A DNA stretch of 64,000 nucleotides from NCBI RefSeq assembly GCF_014641595.1, contig NZ_BMIA01000003.1:62001-126000 (forward strand), in the 5' to 3' direction. A program made the position numbers and the translations under genes. A model generated the notes under the pieces. The model did no database searches. It saw only the letters and a program-made list of their open reading frames with translations, and was not told the DNA's origin. This document shows positions 34,160 through 43,254 of this stretch, piece after piece. Within the stretch, counting starts at the first letter, position 1; every line of letters starts with the position of its first letter. This stretch comes from Dyadobacter endophyticus (GTDB taxonomy: Bacteria > Bacteroidota > Bacteroidia > Cytophagales > Spirosomataceae).

Positions 34160-34441
34160 GGCTAGTTTTTGGTGGTTATATGAGTAGAGGTTTTGTAACT
34201 GAGGTATTACATTTTTGCAATTATATGGAAAGCAAATCAAGTTTACAACTAAAAATATAGTTAAAAGCTGGTTTTATAAAGATTTGAGAAATATTTAACT
34301 TTTATTAAGAATAACAACTGTGAAAGTACTTAGTTTGGTATATATAAGTTACTTTAATCCGATAAATTTTTTGTTAAATTATTCGCGGCTGGATTTCATT
34401 GACCATATTTGCCCTTTAGTTGTTATTGTTTTAGTGTTGAA

Positions 34442-34951
34442 ATGAAAAGTATCGGAGTAATATCGGACACACACGGCTACCTGGATGAACGCGTTTTCGA
34501 TCATTTTGCCAACTGCGACGAAATATGGCATGCAGGCGATATCGGCTCGACGGAGATCGTGAGCCAGTTACAGGCGTTTAAGCCAACCCGTATTGTTTTT
34601 GGGAATATCGATACCCCGCAGGTGCGCGCGATCACGCACGAAAATCTGCATTTTGAAGTGGAAGGCTTCCGGGTGTGGATTACGCATATAGGCGGTGCCC
34701 CGCCGCGCTACAATCCACAGGTGATGCCTACATTGAAATCGAATACCCCCGACATTTTCGTTTGTGGCCACTCCCACATTCTCCGGGTGATCCGCGATAA
34801 GACTTTGAATAACATGCTGTACATCAACCCCGGCGCGGCTGGGCGTGAAGGGTTCCACAAGTACCGTACATTGCTTCGTTTCAACCTCCATGAAGGCCTC
34901 ATCAGCCAAATGGAAGCCATCGAGCTGGGCAAACGCGGGGCTTTGGTTTGA
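34442..34951 (+). CDS. YfcE-type metallophosphoesterase
   Basis: A 169-residue calcineurin-like phosphoesterase with the ordered motifs ISDTHGY (metal site), GDIG, GNID and VCGHSHI, and short length typical of the YfcE/MJ0936 group. Probably a cytoplasmic phosphodiesterase of uncertain natural substrate. ATG at 34442 begins directly at MKSIGVISDTHG. A start at 34409 is less likely. The 282-bp gap before it (34160-34441) is AT-rich and should hold promoters for the divergent barrel gene and this one. Confidence 0.88.
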   Translation: MKSIGVISDTHGYLDERVFDHFANCDEIWHAGDIGSTEIVSQLQAFKPTRIVFGNIDTPQVRAITHENLHFEVEGFRVWITHIGGAPPRYNPQVMPTLKSNTPDIFVCGHSHILRVIRDKTLNNMLYINPGAAGREGFHKYRTLLRFNLHEGLISQMEAIELGKRGALV

Positions 34952-34972
34952 CAGCTGACCGGCGGTCGGCGG

Positions 34973-36196
34973 TCAAAACGTCACCTTCACCGTCTTCGTT
35001 TCCGAACCGCGTTGCAATACCGCTTCGACGGTCTGGCCCTTTTCGTGCTTACCCAGGATTTCCATGTAGTCGTAAATCGTCCCGATGGGCTCGCCTCCCA
35101 GCTTGGTAATAACATCACCTGCCAGAATACCAGCCTTTTCGGCCGGGCGGGCTTTCGACACACCGTCGATCTTTAGGCCTTTGCCGGTATAGCTGTAATC
35201 CGGCATTACGCCGAGGGTTACTTTGAAATTGCTGGTGGTAGTCGCCGAATGCGGGTTACCAGCCGTCAGGAACTCAGGCTCCGTGGTTTCCTTATCGAGG
35301 CCGTCGAGTAGTTCGGAAATTAACATTAATATGCTGGCTTCGCCTTCGTAATTGATCTTTTCGGAATCATCGGAAATTTTGTGATAATCGCCGTGCCCGC
35401 CGGTGAAAAACTGCACCACCGGGATGTTTTTGAGGTAAAACGAGGTATGGTCCGAAGCTCCTACACCGGATGAATCAACAGTATATTTCAATTTCTGCTG
35501 TTTGGCCAGCTCCGGGATCAGCTTGCCCCACACTTTGCTGGTACCCCAACCCGACACGATAATGCCTTTCTGTGCATCCAGCCGCCCGATCATATCCATA
35601 TTGATCATGGCCGAAAAGGTATTCAGCGGAAGCGTGGGCTTTTCAACATAATGCTTAGAACCCAGAAGGCCCAGCTCTTCCCCTGAAAATGTAATAAACA
35701 GGTAGTTGTGCTTTTCCTTCACATTATTCCCGGCGAAATAACGCGCCAGTTCCAACACGCCGGCAGTTCCGGAGGCGTTATCGTCAGCCCCGTTATGAAT
35801 TTTGTTCTTGCTGTCGGGCGAAAGCGAACTTCCCTGGAACCCCTTGCCTAAATGGTCGTAATGCGCGCCGATCACGATGGTTTTGGGTGCGCCATTATCC
35901 AAAAAACCGACCACGTTCCGGCCCGTCAGGTCATGTGCTTCCCCATCGATTCCGACAGATACCCCGAACGGCTGAAAATAGCCTTTTGTTCCCGCAGGTT
36001 TCAACCCGATCTGCCTGAACGCCGAAGCGATATAATTAGCGGCCCGCACTTCTCCAAGGCTGGCAGTCCCCCGCCCTTCAAGGTCATCGGATGCCAGAAA
36101 TTCAATATGTTTCCGAATTGGTGCAGTCTGAAACCGCTGACCGAAAGTTTGCGAAGCGCAGGCGAGCGCGAGTAGGGCTGAAAAAGCGTATTTCAT
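34973..36196 (-). CDS. M28 family zinc peptidase with PDZ domain
   Basis: A 407-residue secreted aminopeptidase-type enzyme. The zinc sites read GAHYDHLG, NGADDNASGTAG, SGEELGLLG, NMDMIGR and SDHTSFY. A PDZ domain fills the C-terminal 90 residues (GVSKARPAEKAGILAGDVIT). Signal peptide ends near residue 18. The MerR-type gene ends one base before this gene's start, so they may be transcribed together. Confidence 0.9.
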   Translation of the reverse strand: MKYAFSALLALACASQTFGQRFQTAPIRKHIEFLASDDLEGRGTASLGEVRAANYIASAFRQIGLKPAGTKGYFQPFGVSVGIDGEAHDLTGRNVVGFLDNGAPKTIVIGAHYDHLGKGFQGSSLSPDSKNKIHNGADDNASGTAGVLELARYFAGNNVKEKHNYLFITFSGEELGLLGSKHYVEKPTLPLNTFSAMINMDMIGRLDAQKGIIVSGWGTSKVWGKLIPELAKQQKLKYTVDSSGVGASDHTSFYLKNIPVVQFFTGGHGDYHKISDDSEKINYEGEASILMLISELLDGLDKETTEPEFLTAGNPHSATTTSNFKVTLGVMPDYSYTGKGLKIDGVSKARPAEKAGILAGDVITKLGGEPIGTIYDYMEILGKHEKGQTVEAVLQRGSETKTVKVTF

Positions 36197-36508
36197 TTAT
36201 AATACCTCCTGAATATCCGTTAAAAACTTCCTGACCCGCATCAGGCGCTGGATGAGCAATTGTGCTTCTTCCTTACGGCGCAGCTGTTCCCGCGTGCCTT
36301 TGATGGTACGGCCCTGCTTGTCGCGCTGGTGCATAATCTTGCGGATGATCTCAATGTCGCGTTCGGTGTAACGCCTGCGGTTGCGCGAATCGCGTTTGGG
36401 GTTCAGTTGCGGAAATTTCTTCTCCCAGAAGCGTAATGCGGAAGGCTCGCATCCCACCATTTCAGCAACCTCGTTGGTGTCGTAATATAATTTGGTATTG
36501 GGTTCCAT
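36197..36508 (-). CDS. MerR-type transcriptional regulator
   Basis: A 103-residue protein from ATG at 36508: N-terminal winged helix with YDTNEVAEMVGCEPSALRFW and a following coiled-coil helix (RTIKGTREQLRRKEEAQLL). The long extension to 36634 is not needed. No effector domain is present, only the DNA-binding and short dimerisation part. It is immediately upstream of the M28 peptidase gene. Inducer and targets unknown. Confidence 0.85.
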   Translation of the reverse strand: MEPNTKLYYDTNEVAEMVGCEPSALRFWEKKFPQLNPKRDSRNRRRYTERDIEIIRKIMHQRDKQGRTIKGTREQLRRKEEAQLLIQRLMRVRKFLTDIQEVL

Positions 36509-36548
36509 AACTTTGAAGCGGTTATTACAAAGATAATCGCGCCCGCTG

Positions 36549-36977
36549 TTAAACCCGGTTTTCCGACAAATTTTTGATTTTTTCGAGCGCGGTCGTCGCA
36601 AACTCCTCCGAGGATGCATAATAGTCCCGCCCATCCGGCAACGCCGAAAAATCGCCTATCTCCAAATCCAGCATGGTCCCGCTCTCTTCCTCCGTGAGCC
36701 GGTAACGGTAACTGATATCATACTGGGAGGGCGGCTGCTCCCATTTCGAAACGTAAAGCGAGAAAACAAGCAGCTCGTTGGGCTCGTATCCGGTAACGGT
36801 CAGCCGCGTCATCCCCGACCAATCGATCACCTTGCCGTGTTCAAGATAATAGTCTTCAAAATCCTGGGGCAGATCGTCCCACTGCCGGATATATTTAGGC
36901 GCAATCAACACTTCCCACACCTTCGCCACAGGTGCTTCTATCATTATTTTTTTGCTGGCTATAAGCTCCTGTGCCAT
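36549..36977 (-). CDS. SRPBCC / AHSA1-like domain protein
   Basis: A 142-residue protein from ATG at 36977: MAQELIASKKIMIEAPVAKV, then the SRPBCC core with VWEVLIAPKYIRQWDDLP. The fold is a hydrophobic-ligand-binding helix-grip, as in START and Hsp90-activator (AHSA1) domains. A 17-residue upstream extension is possible but unlikely. It lies 40 bp upstream of the MerR-type gene on the same strand. Ligand unknown. Confidence 0.78.
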   Translation of the reverse strand: MAQELIASKKIMIEAPVAKVWEVLIAPKYIRQWDDLPQDFEDYYLEHGKVIDWSGMTRLTVTGYEPNELLVFSLYVSKWEQPPSQYDISYRYRLTEEESGTMLDLEIGDFSALPDGRDYYASSEEFATTALEKIKNLSENRV

Positions 36978-37158
36978 AAAACGATGTTTAGCTTTCCATT
37001 TTTTGTTTGGCAAAAAACTGTGCCGCATTAGGTATCCAGTAATATACTTATTGCAAGAAAAGACACACTTTTGATTATCTTTCCCTCCTCTGACACGGTT
37101 TTCCCTGTTTCTGTGTCACTTATAATAACATACTATTAACTCAACATTTCTCATCGGT

Positions 37159-38310
37159 ATGGGACAAAGGCAAGACCCGGGCCGCGTTATTCGTGAATCG
37201 AAATTAAATAGTATTCAGGTACTGCGGGGCATCGCCGCATTGTACGTCACAATCTACCATTTAAAAGATGTAATGCCCAAAGATGCCGCTTTCAGGAAGG
37301 AATTTGAATTTATATTCGGATCGGGCCCGGCCGGTGTAAGCCTCTTTTTCGTGATCAGCGGTTTCATTATGGTTTTCATCACCAGTAATACCGTGCTCTC
37401 GGGAAGGAACATTCTGCGCTTCATAGCCAAACGGCTGATCCGCATCTGGCCCGCCTACACGGTCATTACCCTGGGCTATTGCCTGCTCCATAGCCGGCTC
37501 GCACCCAATCCCGAATGGCCTTCCGAGCTATTGCGCAGCCTTCTGTTTATTCCCCTGGGCAATACCCCACCCCCTTTTTACGGCTACGCAGTGCTGAATG
37601 TCGGATGGAGCCTCAACTACGAGATCTACTTTTATCTCCTGATAGCGGTTTCCATGCTGTTCTCGCGCTTGCGCTGGTATGCATTCTTCCTGATGATCGC
37701 CGTTACGCTGGTGGGTATCCCAACCTATTACGGTGTTTTTACATTGAAAGCGGATAAAATGAACGACCTGGGCTCTCCCTACCTAAATATGGTGACCAAC
37801 CCGATCATCTGGAACTTTGTATACGGCGTGTTCCTCGGCCTGGTCTATTACAACCGCGCATTGCACGACGGTATCCGCACATTTCTATCCTGGAATATGA
37901 TGGCCCCGACCCTCCTTTGCCTCGCAATATGGCAATTTCTTTCAGGGTTCCTGGGTGGCTTCGGCCCCTTTGAATGGGGACTTGGCTCAGTGGCTATTTT
38001 TGCCGTGTTCGTATTTCATTATCAGGAACGCATTCAAAAATTCCCGCCGTGGCTGGTCCGCCTGGGTGATATGTCGTTCTCCGTGTACCTGCTGCACGTG
38101 CCTGTCGTTGTGGGCCTGGGCTTTCTGTTCCGCAAGCTGGGTTTCCCGGTTTATGGAGAAGGCACGGCCATGTTTTTCCTATCGGTAACGGTGACGCTCA
38201 TTGTTTCGCGCCTTTCCTACGAATACCTCGAAGTGCGGCTGACCTCCTATCTCAGCCAATTGTTGCTTGCCCGCGAAAGAGTTGCAGTAAAAGAGCCCGT
38301 CAGCCGCTAA
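37159..38310 (+). CDS. Acyltransferase 3 family membrane protein
   Basis: A 383-residue protein with about ten hydrophobic helices. It has the family N-terminal pattern IQVLRGIAALYVTIYHLKDV (with the catalytic His) and FFVISGFIM. Members transfer acyl groups from CoA to sugars or other envelope molecules. No sugar-processing neighbours are present, so substrate is unknown. It ends 1 bp before the convergent esterase gene stop. Confidence 0.85.
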   Translation: MGQRQDPGRVIRESKLNSIQVLRGIAALYVTIYHLKDVMPKDAAFRKEFEFIFGSGPAGVSLFFVISGFIMVFITSNTVLSGRNILRFIAKRLIRIWPAYTVITLGYCLLHSRLAPNPEWPSELLRSLLFIPLGNTPPPFYGYAVLNVGWSLNYEIYFYLLIAVSMLFSRLRWYAFFLMIAVTLVGIPTYYGVFTLKADKMNDLGSPYLNMVTNPIIWNFVYGVFLGLVYYNRALHDGIRTFLSWNMMAPTLLCLAIWQFLSGFLGGFGPFEWGLGSVAIFAVFVFHYQERIQKFPPWLVRLGDMSFSVYLLHVPVVVGLGFLFRKLGFPVYGEGTAMFFLSVTVTLIVSRLSYEYLEVRLTSYLSQLLLARERVAVKEPVSR

Positions 38311-38311
38311 G

Positions 38312-39427
38312 CTATTTGAGTCCGACGTCTTCAACGGTTTTGTAGGCGTCGTTCGTGATCTGTCGCGGGTTCCTCGACCAGAGCCGTTTCATGAAACCGG
38401 CGTAGCGGCCAATCACATATTCCTCGGGATAGCTCAGGTGATGGCCTTCCAGGTTTTCGTAATTGAGTTCAAATGGTGTTTTAAACTTCTTTAACTGATC
38501 CGCAGCCATTTTCGCCCCTTCCATAGGTAGGTAGGTAGGGCACGAAAGAAAGGTACCTCTATAATAGGGAAGCACATTATCCCCGATCCGCTGAAAAAAG
38601 ACGGTCGGCATGGCGTTCGACGCATTGATATACTCGTCGTTGAATATCCCGTAACCCATCTGTGTGAGCAGCGCCCGCACGCGGAAAGGGCTGTCTTCGG
38701 CTTTCGGATCGAGGCGGCCCAATGCCTTGGTGATACCCGGCGCGAGCGCTTCAAAATCGGCTTCGTTCATATATACCAATGCAGTGACCGTAATGGCCCC
38801 CGCACTGCTGCCAGCCAGCATAATCTGCCGCGTATCGATACCGAATTCCTCGGCACGGTCCACAAAATAGTGGATAGCGGCATACGTATCCTGCACGGCC
38901 CGGTACACGGCGCGCACGGCCTCCTGGCTATTTCCTCCGCAGGCATACGTTTCGCTGGCGCCGTTGAACCCCAGCCGGTAGTTGATCGCCGCCGCCGCAT
39001 AGCCGCGTTGGGCAAGCCCGCGGGCTTTCCCCATTTCGTTGCCCAAATCCCCGAACAGGAATGCCCCTTCGTGGACCATTAGTACAAAAGGACGGAATCG
39101 CAGGGTGTCATCTCCGGGAGCAACAAACTCGTAGTTCAAATCCGTGATACGGCCTCGGTAGTCGGCCGCTTTGGTAAAAATGCCCTTACTGGATTTCAGT
39201 TTGGCCTCGTCAAAAATCTTGCTGTTGCCAAACCGGGCGGTATTGGCGAGCGACGAGTCGGGATTCTTGGCCGGGATCGTGTCGATGATCACGGTATCGG
39301 GCTTATTAGGCACCGTCGTGTCGGGACCTTCGCCATCGATCGGTTTTGGAACCGGAGCCGGGTAACGACAGCTCACCAACATCCCGATCAGTATAACCAG
39401 ACCATATGCCCAGTAAAGTTGCTTCAC
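38312..39427 (-). CDS. Lipoprotein carboxylesterase / alpha-beta hydrolase
   Basis: A 371-residue lipoprotein (GTG start, lipobox in GMLVSCRYP) with a proline-rich linker and an alpha/beta-hydrolase domain. The oxyanion segment is VHEGAFLFGD, the nucleophile is in GSSAGAITV, and the C-terminal His is in LEGHHLSYP. It resembles feruloyl/acetyl-esterase (carboxylesterase-B or BD-FAE) proteins. Substrate unknown. Convergent with the acyltransferase gene. Confidence 0.78.
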   Translation of the reverse strand: MKQLYWAYGLVILIGMLVSCRYPAPVPKPIDGEGPDTTVPNKPDTVIIDTIPAKNPDSSLANTARFGNSKIFDEAKLKSSKGIFTKAADYRGRITDLNYEFVAPGDDTLRFRPFVLMVHEGAFLFGDLGNEMGKARGLAQRGYAAAAINYRLGFNGASETYACGGNSQEAVRAVYRAVQDTYAAIHYFVDRAEEFGIDTRQIMLAGSSAGAITVTALVYMNEADFEALAPGITKALGRLDPKAEDSPFRVRALLTQMGYGIFNDEYINASNAMPTVFFQRIGDNVLPYYRGTFLSCPTYLPMEGAKMAADQLKKFKTPFELNYENLEGHHLSYPEEYVIGRYAGFMKRLWSRNPRQITNDAYKTVEDVGLK

Positions 39428-39480
39428 ATTCGTAGGATTAATAATACTTGAACCGGCTTTTCAGATCGTGGTAACGGAAG

Positions 39481-39506
39481 AAAGCCGGGCATTGAGGCCC
39501 GGCTTT
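39481..39506 (-). terminator. Terminator after small lipoprotein gene
   Basis: AAAGCCGGGC (39481-39490) and GCCCGGCTTT (39497-39506), 10-bp stem, 6-nt loop. The U tract is weak. It separates the esterase gene from the upstream lipoprotein gene. Confidence 0.6.
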
Positions 39507-39585
39507 CCTGATTCTTTACGGGGCTATTTGTACGCGAAATTAACCTGTTTTCGCAATACATGTAACCTAATGCAGCCCCGATGAG

Positions 39586-39795
39586 TCAATTATTTATATT
39601 TTTCTTGATAGCGCTTGAATCAGTGCCCGTGCCCTGATCCGGCTGATGGTAGAAATACCCCTCGGTTTTGTTCTTTTTGGTGGCGTCCGCTTGCTCCTTT
39701 TCGGAATTGCCCGTCTGCATTCGTTTACCACACGAGATCACGAACAGGAACAGGGCGACCCCGGTAATAACGCCTATGGCTATGATCTTTTTCAT
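39586..39795 (-). CDS. Small lipoprotein (69 aa)
   Basis: ATG at 39795 gives MKKIIAIGVITGVALFLFVI followed by SCGKRMQTG, a lipobox with Cys21/22 and a lysine-rich mature part ending IKKNINN. The earlier start (39861) is unlikely. No family recognised. Confidence 0.65.
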   Translation of the reverse strand: MKKIIAIGVITGVALFLFVISCGKRMQTGNSEKEQADATKKNKTEGYFYHQPDQGTGTDSSAIKKNINN

Positions 39796-39936
39796 GATTA
39801 CTACCCGTTTAGTTTGCTGATTTGGGAAAACGGTTCTTTCACAAAAAAGATACCAGCACAAACCGTCCCTGACGACGCAGCAATGCTTCTGGTACGATTT
39901 TTACAAATGCGTGGTAGTCACCCACTATAAAAAGTC

Positions 39937-40110
39937 ATGGATATCATCATCTTTCTCAAAGCAATAGGCAATCTCCTTTTCGCGGCAATACTGTTGCTGG
40001 CAGTTGCGTTTTCGTCGGCGTTCTCTGTTTTAACCTACATGTTCCGTGGCTCCCGGCTATCGGCAGCCGGAATCAAAAACCTTGTCAGGAAGAAATACAC
40101 GTCGCGCTAG
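39937..40110 (+). CDS. Small membrane protein (57 aa)
   Basis: ATG at 39937 starts a 57-codon frame: one long hydrophobic helix (LKAIGNLLFAAILLLAVAFS) and a basic tail ending RKKYTSR. Ends 3 bp before the convergent receiver gene stop. No family recognised. Confidence 0.5.
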   Translation: MDIIIFLKAIGNLLFAAILLLAVAFSSAFSVLTYMFRGSRLSAAGIKNLVRKKYTSR

Positions 40111-40113
40111 CCC

Positions 40114-40578
40114 CTACGAAAGCAAGTTTTGCCGTAGAAGAAATTCCAGCTGGCCGTTCACATCGATCAGCTTTTCGATCAGCTCCTTATTTTCTTCCCG
40201 GAGGTGGAATATTTCGTAAGCATTTTTAATAATAATGCGCAGTTGCTGCTCGTCCCAGGGCTTATTGAGATAGTAGTAGATGTGCCCCTTGTTCACGGCG
40301 TCGATCACCGCGGTAATATCTGTGTAACCCGTGAGCAGGATCCGAACGGGGTCGGAATAATCCTTTAAAACTTCGATCAGAAAATCCACACCCGTCATTT
40401 CAGGCATACGCTGGTCGGTAATGATCACGTGCACGACGTTGTGTTTCAGGAGTTCGAGCCCTTCGCGTCCTGATGTGGCAATTAAAATATTGAAATCTCT
40501 TCTGAAAGCGGCCTTGAATGAGTTGAGGTTGTTGATTTCATCATCTACATACAGTACGCTTATTTTTCCTTTTTCCAT
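40114..40578 (-). CDS. Response regulator receiver protein (cluster-associated)
   Basis: A 154-residue stand-alone receiver with C-terminal coiled coil. It has the acidic pair in VLYVDDE, phosphoacceptor Asp in IITDQRMPEM, Thr in LLTGYTD and Lys in LNKPWD. It is closely similar in pattern to the N-terminal receiver of the kinase-hybrid at 46115 (both share DQRMP, TGxTDI, KPWD), so they look like paralogues. Divergent from the five-gene cluster, separated by a 387-bp gap that holds a perfect palindrome. Output partner unknown. Confidence 0.85.
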   Translation of the reverse strand: MEKGKISVLYVDDEINNLNSFKAAFRRDFNILIATSGREGLELLKHNVVHVIITDQRMPEMTGVDFLIEVLKDYSDPVRILLTGYTDITAVIDAVNKGHIYYYLNKPWDEQQLRIIIKNAYEIFHLREENKELIEKLIDVNGQLEFLLRQNLLS

Positions 40579-40634
40579 CCTGAATACTTGGTGCTTGGCG
40601 GGGACAGAACTCCTTCTACCACCGAACTAATTGA

Positions 40635-40650
40635 TAATATTATAATATTA
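40635..40650. repeat. 16-bp perfect palindrome in divergent gap
   Basis: TAATATTATAATATTA is its own reverse complement. It lies in the 387-bp AT-rich gap (40579-40965) between the receiver gene and the ThiF-nitroreductase gene, 57 bp from the receiver start. Nothing else in that gap shows a clear feature. A regulator operator is possible, but an AT-rich chance palindrome is also possible. Confidence 0.5.
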
Positions 40651-40965
40651 ATTCTATATTCGCATCAACAGCCACAACACATTCGACAAATTTTTTACGC
40701 GATGCATTTGCGCAAGCTTCTGCTAATAAGAGAATTTTACGAACAAACGTCCAAATATTTCCCCCCCAATGTACCGGAGGTTAGTTTTACAAAAATAAAT
40801 TCAGCAATTTGTGTAATTATTGAAGCGAGTAAAAATGCGTAATATACGAGATTCAGCGTATGCGATAGCCGGTTCGGTGAATTTTATACGAAGATCGGCA
40901 CAATTTTGTGATTTGTTAAATCCGGCCACGGCCCATTGAAGGACAGGCTTCACAATTATTCTAAA

Positions 40966-43248
40966 ATGCACCATAACATAGAGATCAACTATATCTACAA
41001 ACCGGTTTTCATCTCCAAAGAGCGCTACGCAGATAAAGCAAATTTCCTCTCCTTCATTGAAGAATATCGCGGCAAGACCATCCTGGATTTATTTGCTTCG
41101 CAGAAACAGGAACTCATCCGAATCCGACATCCCAAAAAGCGGCTCACCAGCGCGGAAACCGAACAAAAATACCATGAATGGGTCGGCAACAAAGACGTTG
41201 AAACAGAGGGCATTTGGGTGTATTACCCTTGGTCGGAACGACTCCTTCATTTGGTCGATGAAAATGAATTCGTTGAGCTCAGGACCAGCCGCAACCAATA
41301 CAAAATCACCCCCGCCGAGCAGCAGCACCTATCCAAACGGGCGATAGGCATCATCGGCCTGTCGGTTGGCCATTCGGTGGCGCTAAGCATTGCTACGGAG
41401 CGAGCCTGCGGCAAGCTGAAACTCGCTGATTTTGATACAATTGAACTGAGTAACCTCAATCGTATACGTACGGGCCTTCACAACATCGGAGTCAACAAAT
41501 GCATTGTGACGGCGCGAGAGATCGCCGAGATAGACCCCTTTCTCGATATCGAGTGCTTTCCGGAGGGTATTACCAAGGAAAACCTCGACGGTTTTCTGCT
41601 CGACGGCGGAAAACTGGATATTCTCGTCGACGAATGCGACGATATTGCCCTGAAAATAAATGCGCGAATCCGGGCCGCACAACTGGGCATCCCGGTGGTC
41701 ATGGAAACGAGCGACCGCGGGATGCTCGATGTCGAAAGATTCGATAATGAGCCCGAACGGCCTATTTTCCACGGCTATCTGCAAGGCCTCCCACTGGATA
41801 AATTCGAACATATTTCCGAAGAAGACAGGCTACCGCTTGTGTTACGCATCGTGAATGCGATCAACGGGTCCAAAAGGGGGAAGGTTTCGCTGGTCGAAAT
41901 CGGCCAGAGCATTGGCACCTGGCCGCAGCTGGCCAGTGCCGTGACGCTCGGCGGCGGCGTAGTAACTGACGTTTGCCGGCGCATTCTCCTCAACCAGTTT
42001 CATGAGTCGGGCAGGTATTATATTGATTTGGAAGAGCTTGTTGCCGACAAAGCAGAGAAACCGCAAGGGGCACTACGAAACAATCCGCATGCTCCTTTTG
42101 ACCTTTCAGAGGCTGTTCGTATAGCTGATTCGTTACCGCAAAAACAAACTGAGACAATTCCGGAAGGTATTCTGGCAGATATTGTGAATGCTGCCTGTCA
42201 GGCACCTTCGACCGGGAACGACCAGCCCTGGAAATGGCTTTATCGTCACGGCAGGCTATTTCTCTTCCACGACCGGTTCCGGTCGTTTTCTTTCGGTGAT
42301 TTCGACCAGATCGCTTCGAACATTTCCTTCGGAGCTTCCTACGAGAACATATTATTAAAAGCCAATGAAGCCGGACTCGGCGTAAATGCTGAAATTTTCC
42401 CCCTTGGCGAGGAATCGCCCCTCATCGCCGCGATCGATTTCCAGGGCAACGGCAACGGTGCCGAACCTGTTTACGCTCCCGAAGCGGTAAGTGTCATCTA
42501 CGAGCGGTGTACCAACCGCAACCCGTCGAATCCCGCCGCCATTCCGGAAGCCGCTTTCCAGCAATTAAAGGAAGCAGTTCAAAGCGTTGCCGGTGCGGCA
42601 TTTCATTATTTTTCTGCCAAACAGGAAATAATGGCCATCGGCGAGATTATCGGCGAATGCGACCGGGTGCGCTTGCTGAACCCGGAAGGCCATTACGACT
42701 TCGTACACCGCGAAATGAAGTGGACACCGACGGAAGCCGAACTGTCCAGGGATGGCATCGACGTACGAACGCTGGGCCTCAACAACGCGCAGATAGCCGC
42801 CCTCTCGATCATCCGCGACCGTGAAATTTCCCAGACATTAAAGGGAGTTCAAGGAGGTGGCGCATTGGTCGACGCAGCGCTCAAATCGGTCAGTACGGCC
42901 TCGGCGCTGGGAATGATCACCATGCCGAAGTACAGTTATAAGAACTTTTTTCTCGGCGGAATGGCCATGCAGCGCCTCTGGCTTCGCGCCGAACAGTTGC
43001 AATTTGCGATCCATCCATTAATTTCCCCGTTTTATTTATTCCCCCGCATTACAAAAGGGGAAAATGCGGGCCTAGATGGGCTCGAAGCATCCAGATTACG
43101 CACGTTAAGAAAGAAATTCATGGAACTGGTTCCGTTCGAAGACGATGTTGCAGAAGTGTTTTTATTTAAAATAGCGCAGGCAGAAAAGCCCGGGATCAAA
43201 AGTTACCGATTGCCGTTGAGCGAAACACTTTTTATTGTAAACCCATAA
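40966..43248 (+). CDS. ThiF/E1-like adenylyltransferase fused to nitroreductase (Rv1355c-like)
   Basis: A 760-residue protein. Residues about 120-330 have the E1/ThiF fold: IGIIGLSVGHSVALSIATER (Gly-rich ATP site), LADFDTIELSNLNRI and LVDECDD. From about 390 on comes a nitroreductase-like domain (ACQAPSTGNDQPWKWLYRHG). This fusion is the Rv1355c pattern; enzymes with similar pieces modify peptides or small molecules. An earlier start at 40936 uses TTG, so the ATG at 40966 is chosen. The next gene starts 6 bp after its stop. No substrate is known. Confidence 0.8.
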   Translation: MHHNIEINYIYKPVFISKERYADKANFLSFIEEYRGKTILDLFASQKQELIRIRHPKKRLTSAETEQKYHEWVGNKDVETEGIWVYYPWSERLLHLVDENEFVELRTSRNQYKITPAEQQHLSKRAIGIIGLSVGHSVALSIATERACGKLKLADFDTIELSNLNRIRTGLHNIGVNKCIVTAREIAEIDPFLDIECFPEGITKENLDGFLLDGGKLDILVDECDDIALKINARIRAAQLGIPVVMETSDRGMLDVERFDNEPERPIFHGYLQGLPLDKFEHISEEDRLPLVLRIVNAINGSKRGKVSLVEIGQSIGTWPQLASAVTLGGGVVTDVCRRILLNQFHESGRYYIDLEELVADKAEKPQGALRNNPHAPFDLSEAVRIADSLPQKQTETIPEGILADIVNAACQAPSTGNDQPWKWLYRHGRLFLFHDRFRSFSFGDFDQIASNISFGASYENILLKANEAGLGVNAEIFPLGEESPLIAAIDFQGNGNGAEPVYAPEAVSVIYERCTNRNPSNPAAIPEAAFQQLKEAVQSVAGAAFHYFSAKQEIMAIGEIIGECDRVRLLNPEGHYDFVHREMKWTPTEAELSRDGIDVRTLGLNNAQIAALSIIRDREISQTLKGVQGGGALVDAALKSVSTASALGMITMPKYSYKNFFLGGMAMQRLWLRAEQLQFAIHPLISPFYLFPRITKGENAGLDGLEASRLRTLRKKFMELVPFEDDVAEVFLFKIAQAEKPGIKSYRLPLSETLFIVNP

Positions 43249-43254
43249 CAGTAC

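Noticed and set aside
40936..40965. Start of the ThiF-nitroreductase protein at 40936
   Set aside because: The first codon is TTG; the ATG at 40966 starts a normal N-terminus and is preferred.
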